A DNA stretch of 64,000 nucleotides, from positions 2,542,001-2,606,000 of the forward strand of contig NZ_CP038438.1 in the NCBI RefSeq assembly GCF_004683905.1, given 5' to 3'. This document shows positions 62,120-64,000 of this stretch, piece by piece; position 1 is the first letter of the stretch; each line of letters opens with the position of its first letter. The notes beneath the pieces are model-generated. The model had not been told where the DNA came from and ran no database searches. It saw only the letters and a program-made list of their open reading frames with translations. The stretch is from Pseudomonas fluorescens. GTDB lineage: Bacteria > Pseudomonadota > Gammaproteobacteria > Pseudomonadales > Pseudomonadaceae. The position numbers were made by a program, and so were the translations under genes.

Positions 62120-64000
62120 ATGTACAAAGATTTGAAGTTTCCGGTGTTGATCGTCCACCGCGACATCAAGGCCGACACGGTCGCCGGTGACCGTATCCGT
62201 GGCATCGCCCGGGAGTTGGAGCAGGAAGGTTTCAATATCGTTTCGGCCATCGACTACACCGAAGGGCGGTTGGTGGCCTCCACCCATCATGGTCTGGCGT
62301 GCATGCTGATCGCTGCCGAAGACGCCAGCACCAACTCGCATCTACTCCAAAACATGGCTGAACTGATCGGTCTGGCGCGAGTGCGGGCGCCGGATCTGCC
62401 GATCTTCGCGCTGGGCGAACAGGTCACTCTGGAAAACGCCCCCGCCGATGCCATGGCCGAGCTCAATCAACTGCGCGGCATTCTCTACCTGTTCGAAGAC
62501 ACTGTGCCGTTTCTGGCGCGGCAAGTGGCGCGGGCGGCGCGCAAGTATCTGGACGGTCTGCTGCCGCCGTTTTTCAAGGCGCTGGTGCAGCACACCGCCG
62601 ACTCCAACTATTCCTGGCACACCCCCGGGCATGGCGGTGGCGTGGCTTATCACAAGAGTCCGGTGGGGCAGGCGTTTCACCAGTTCTTTGGCGAAAATAC
62701 CCTGCGTTCGGACTTGTCGGTATCGGTGCCGGAACTCGGTTCGCTGCTCGATCACACCGGCCCGCTGGCTGAGGCCGAAGAGCGTGCGGCGCGCAACTTC
62801 GGCGCCGATCACACGTTTTTCGTGATCAATGGCACCTCGACCGCCAACAAGATCGTCTGGCACTCGATGGTCGGTCGGGATGATCTGGTGCTGGTCGATC
62901 GCAACTGCCACAAGTCGGTGCTGCACGCGATCATCATGACCGGCGCGATCCCGCTGTACCTGTGCCCGGAGCGCAATGAGCTGGGGATCATCGGCCCGAT
63001 TCCGCTGAGCGAATTCAGCCGCGAGTCGATCCAGGCCAAGATCGACGCCAGCCCGCTGACCAAAGGCCGGGCGCCGAAAGTCAAACTGGCGGTGGTGACC
63101 AACTCGACCTACGACGGCCTGTGCTACAACGCCGAGCTGATCAAGCAGAGCCTGGGCAACAGCGTCGAAGTGCTGCATTTCGATGAGGCGTGGTACGCCT
63201 ACGCGGCGTTTCACGAGTTCTTCGCCGGGCGTTATGGCATGGCCACCTCGCGCACAGAAGACAGCCCACTCGTGTTCACTACCCATTCCACGCACAAGCT
63301 GCTCGCCGCATTCAGCCAGGCCTCGATGATTCATGTGCAGGACGGCGGCGCGCGGCAACTGGACCGTGACCGTTTCAACGAAGCGTTCATGATGCACATC
63401 TCAACCTCGCCGCAGTACAGCATCATCGCTTCGCTGGATGTGGCCTCGGCCATGATGGAAGGCCCGGCCGGGCGCTCGCTGCTGCAGGAAACCTTCGATG
63501 AGGCGCTGAGTTTTCGCCGGGCGCTGGCCAATCTGCGCCAGCACATTGCGGCGGACGACTGGTGGTTCTCGATCTGGCAGCCGCCCGGCGTCGAAGGCAT
63601 CGACCGGGTGCAGACTGAAGACTGGCTGCTGCAGCCGGACGCCGACTGGCACGGCTTCGGCGAAGTCAGTGACGACTATGTGCTGCTCGACCCGATCAAA
63701 GTGACCCTGGTCATGCCCGGGTTGAACGCCGGTGGCGCGCTGAGCGAGAAGGGCATCCCGGCGGCGGTGGTCAGCAAGTTCCTCTGGGAGCGCGGGCTGG
63801 TGGTGGAGAAGACCGGGCTGTATTCGTTCCTGGTGCTGTTCTCGATGGGCATCACCAAGGGCAAGTGGAGCACGCTGCTCACCGAATTGCTGGAATTCAA
63901 GCGCAGTTACGACGCCAACGTCAGTCTGGCCACTTGCCTGCCTTGCGTGGCGCAGCAAGATACCGCGCGCTATCGCGGCATGGGCCTGCGTGACCTGTGC
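62120..64000 (+). CDS. ldcA: Orn/Lys/Arg decarboxylase (LdcA-like), 3' end outside window
   Basis: The frame is open from ATG 62120 to the window edge (627 codons visible of about 750 expected). An N-terminal receiver-like wing domain (MYKDLKFPVLIVHRDIKAD) precedes a fold-type I PLP domain with WHTPGHGGGVAYHKSPVG, VINGTSTANKIVWHSM, FDEAWYAYAAFHEFF, and the cofactor lysine Lys393 in STHKLLAAFSQASM. It decarboxylates a basic amino acid; by position after dnaQ it matches P. aeruginosa PA1818, a lysine decarboxylase making cadaverine. The small gene present between them there is missing here. Confidence 0.9.
   Translation, partial: MYKDLKFPVLIVHRDIKADTVAGDRIRGIARELEQEGFNIVSAIDYTEGRLVASTHHGLACMLIAAEDASTNSHLLQNMAELIGLARVRAPDLPIFALGEQVTLENAPADAMAELNQLRGILYLFEDTVPFLARQVARAARKYLDGLLPPFFKALVQHTADSNYSWHTPGHGGGVAYHKSPVGQAFHQFFGENTLRSDLSVSVPELGSLLDHTGPLAEAEERAARNFGADHTFFVINGTSTANKIVWHSMVGRDDLVLVDRNCHKSVLHAIIMTGAIPLYLCPERNELGIIGPIPLSEFSRESIQAKIDASPLTKGRAPKVKLAVVTNSTYDGLCYNAELIKQSLGNSVEVLHFDEAWYAYAAFHEFFAGRYGMATSRTEDSPLVFTTHSTHKLLAAFSQASMIHVQDGGARQLDRDRFNEAFMMHISTSPQYSIIASLDVASAMMEGPAGRSLLQETFDEALSFRRALANLRQHIAADDWWFSIWQPPGVEGIDRVQTEDWLLQPDADWHGFGEVSDDYVLLDPIKVTLVMPGLNAGGALSEKGIPAAVVSKFLWERGLVVEKTGLYSFLVLFSMGITKGKWSTLLTELLEFKRSYDANVSLATCLPCVAQQDTARYRGMGLRDLC

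Noticed and set aside
1..64000. tRNA, rRNA and riboswitch genes
   Set aside because: None of the characteristic sequences was recognised by eye in the intergenic regions; a covariance-model search would be needed to exclude diverged ones.

Overview
The window is a stretch of a Pseudomonas chromosome, most likely from the P. fluorescens group. The evidence is the GC-rich coding, the abundance of REP palindromes of the type GTGGGAGCGGGCTTGCTCGC and GTAGGAGTGAGCCTGCTCGC between genes, and a block from fabI to a lysine decarboxylase gene whose order matches what I recall of P. aeruginosa PA1806-PA1818. No rRNA, tRNA or CRISPR array was recognised. Species assignment and all homology statements are by eye.

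Layout. 1-7.1 kb: the 3' part of a molybdenum hydroxylase gene and its LysR regulator, a three-PAS LuxR-type regulator, a small DUF1652-like gene, a complete IS256-family insertion sequence with an 8-bp target duplication, a repeat-rich gene-free block and a small lipoprotein. 7.3-15.4 kb: an SDR dehydrogenase with an APH-like phosphotransferase, a 2-hydroxyacid dehydrogenase, an isochorismatase-fold hydrolase, a tautomerase, two unknown small membrane proteins, an amino-acid transporter and a SulP transporter. 15.6-23.0 kb: acnB, a DUF1289 protein, a tandem universal stress protein with an ANR/FNR-type promoter, miaE, and an RstA/RstB-like two-component system. 23.1-27.1 kb: a GFA protein, a LysR regulator, an agmatine deiminase and a translationally coupled polyamine-binding protein. 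27.3-31.0 kb: an alkylation-repair operon (ada, an ICL/PEP-mutase-family gene, an AlkA-type glycosylase), a VOC protein and a LysE exporter. 31.3-34.1 kb: the bphO-bphP pair (heme oxygenase plus bacteriophytochrome kinase). 34.2-37.9 kb: one 1227-residue protein, visibly less GC-rich than its neighbours, resembling large Pseudomonas toxins and ending in a Fic-like domain with an altered active-site motif. This is the most unusual gene here.

38-47.2 kb: a LysE exporter with a convergent AraC regulator, a PhnB-like protein, a methyltransferase, a second GFA protein, an alpha/beta hydrolase, a complete Tat-exported molybdenum hydroxylase operon (2Fe-2S subunit, molybdopterin subunit, di-CXXCH cytochrome) and a GAF-GGDEF diguanylate cyclase. 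47.2-48.6 kb: ten tandem copies of a 133/134-bp unit built from a REP pair. 48.6-64 kb: the conserved block fabI, a five-gene peptide ABC transporter operon, mltD, gloB, a methyltransferase-like gene, rnhA, dnaQ and a lysine decarboxylase running off the right edge.

Most of the window is ordinary core genome. The accessory or odd signals are the Fic-like toxin candidate, the IS256 copy, the tandem REP arrays (three copies of 132 bp near 41.5 kb, ten copies of 133/134 bp near 48 kb), a second repeat family with 33-bp inverted ends that supplies the stop codon of the glycosylase gene, a nested inverted repeat upstream of acnB, and the ICL/PEPM gene inside the ada operon.
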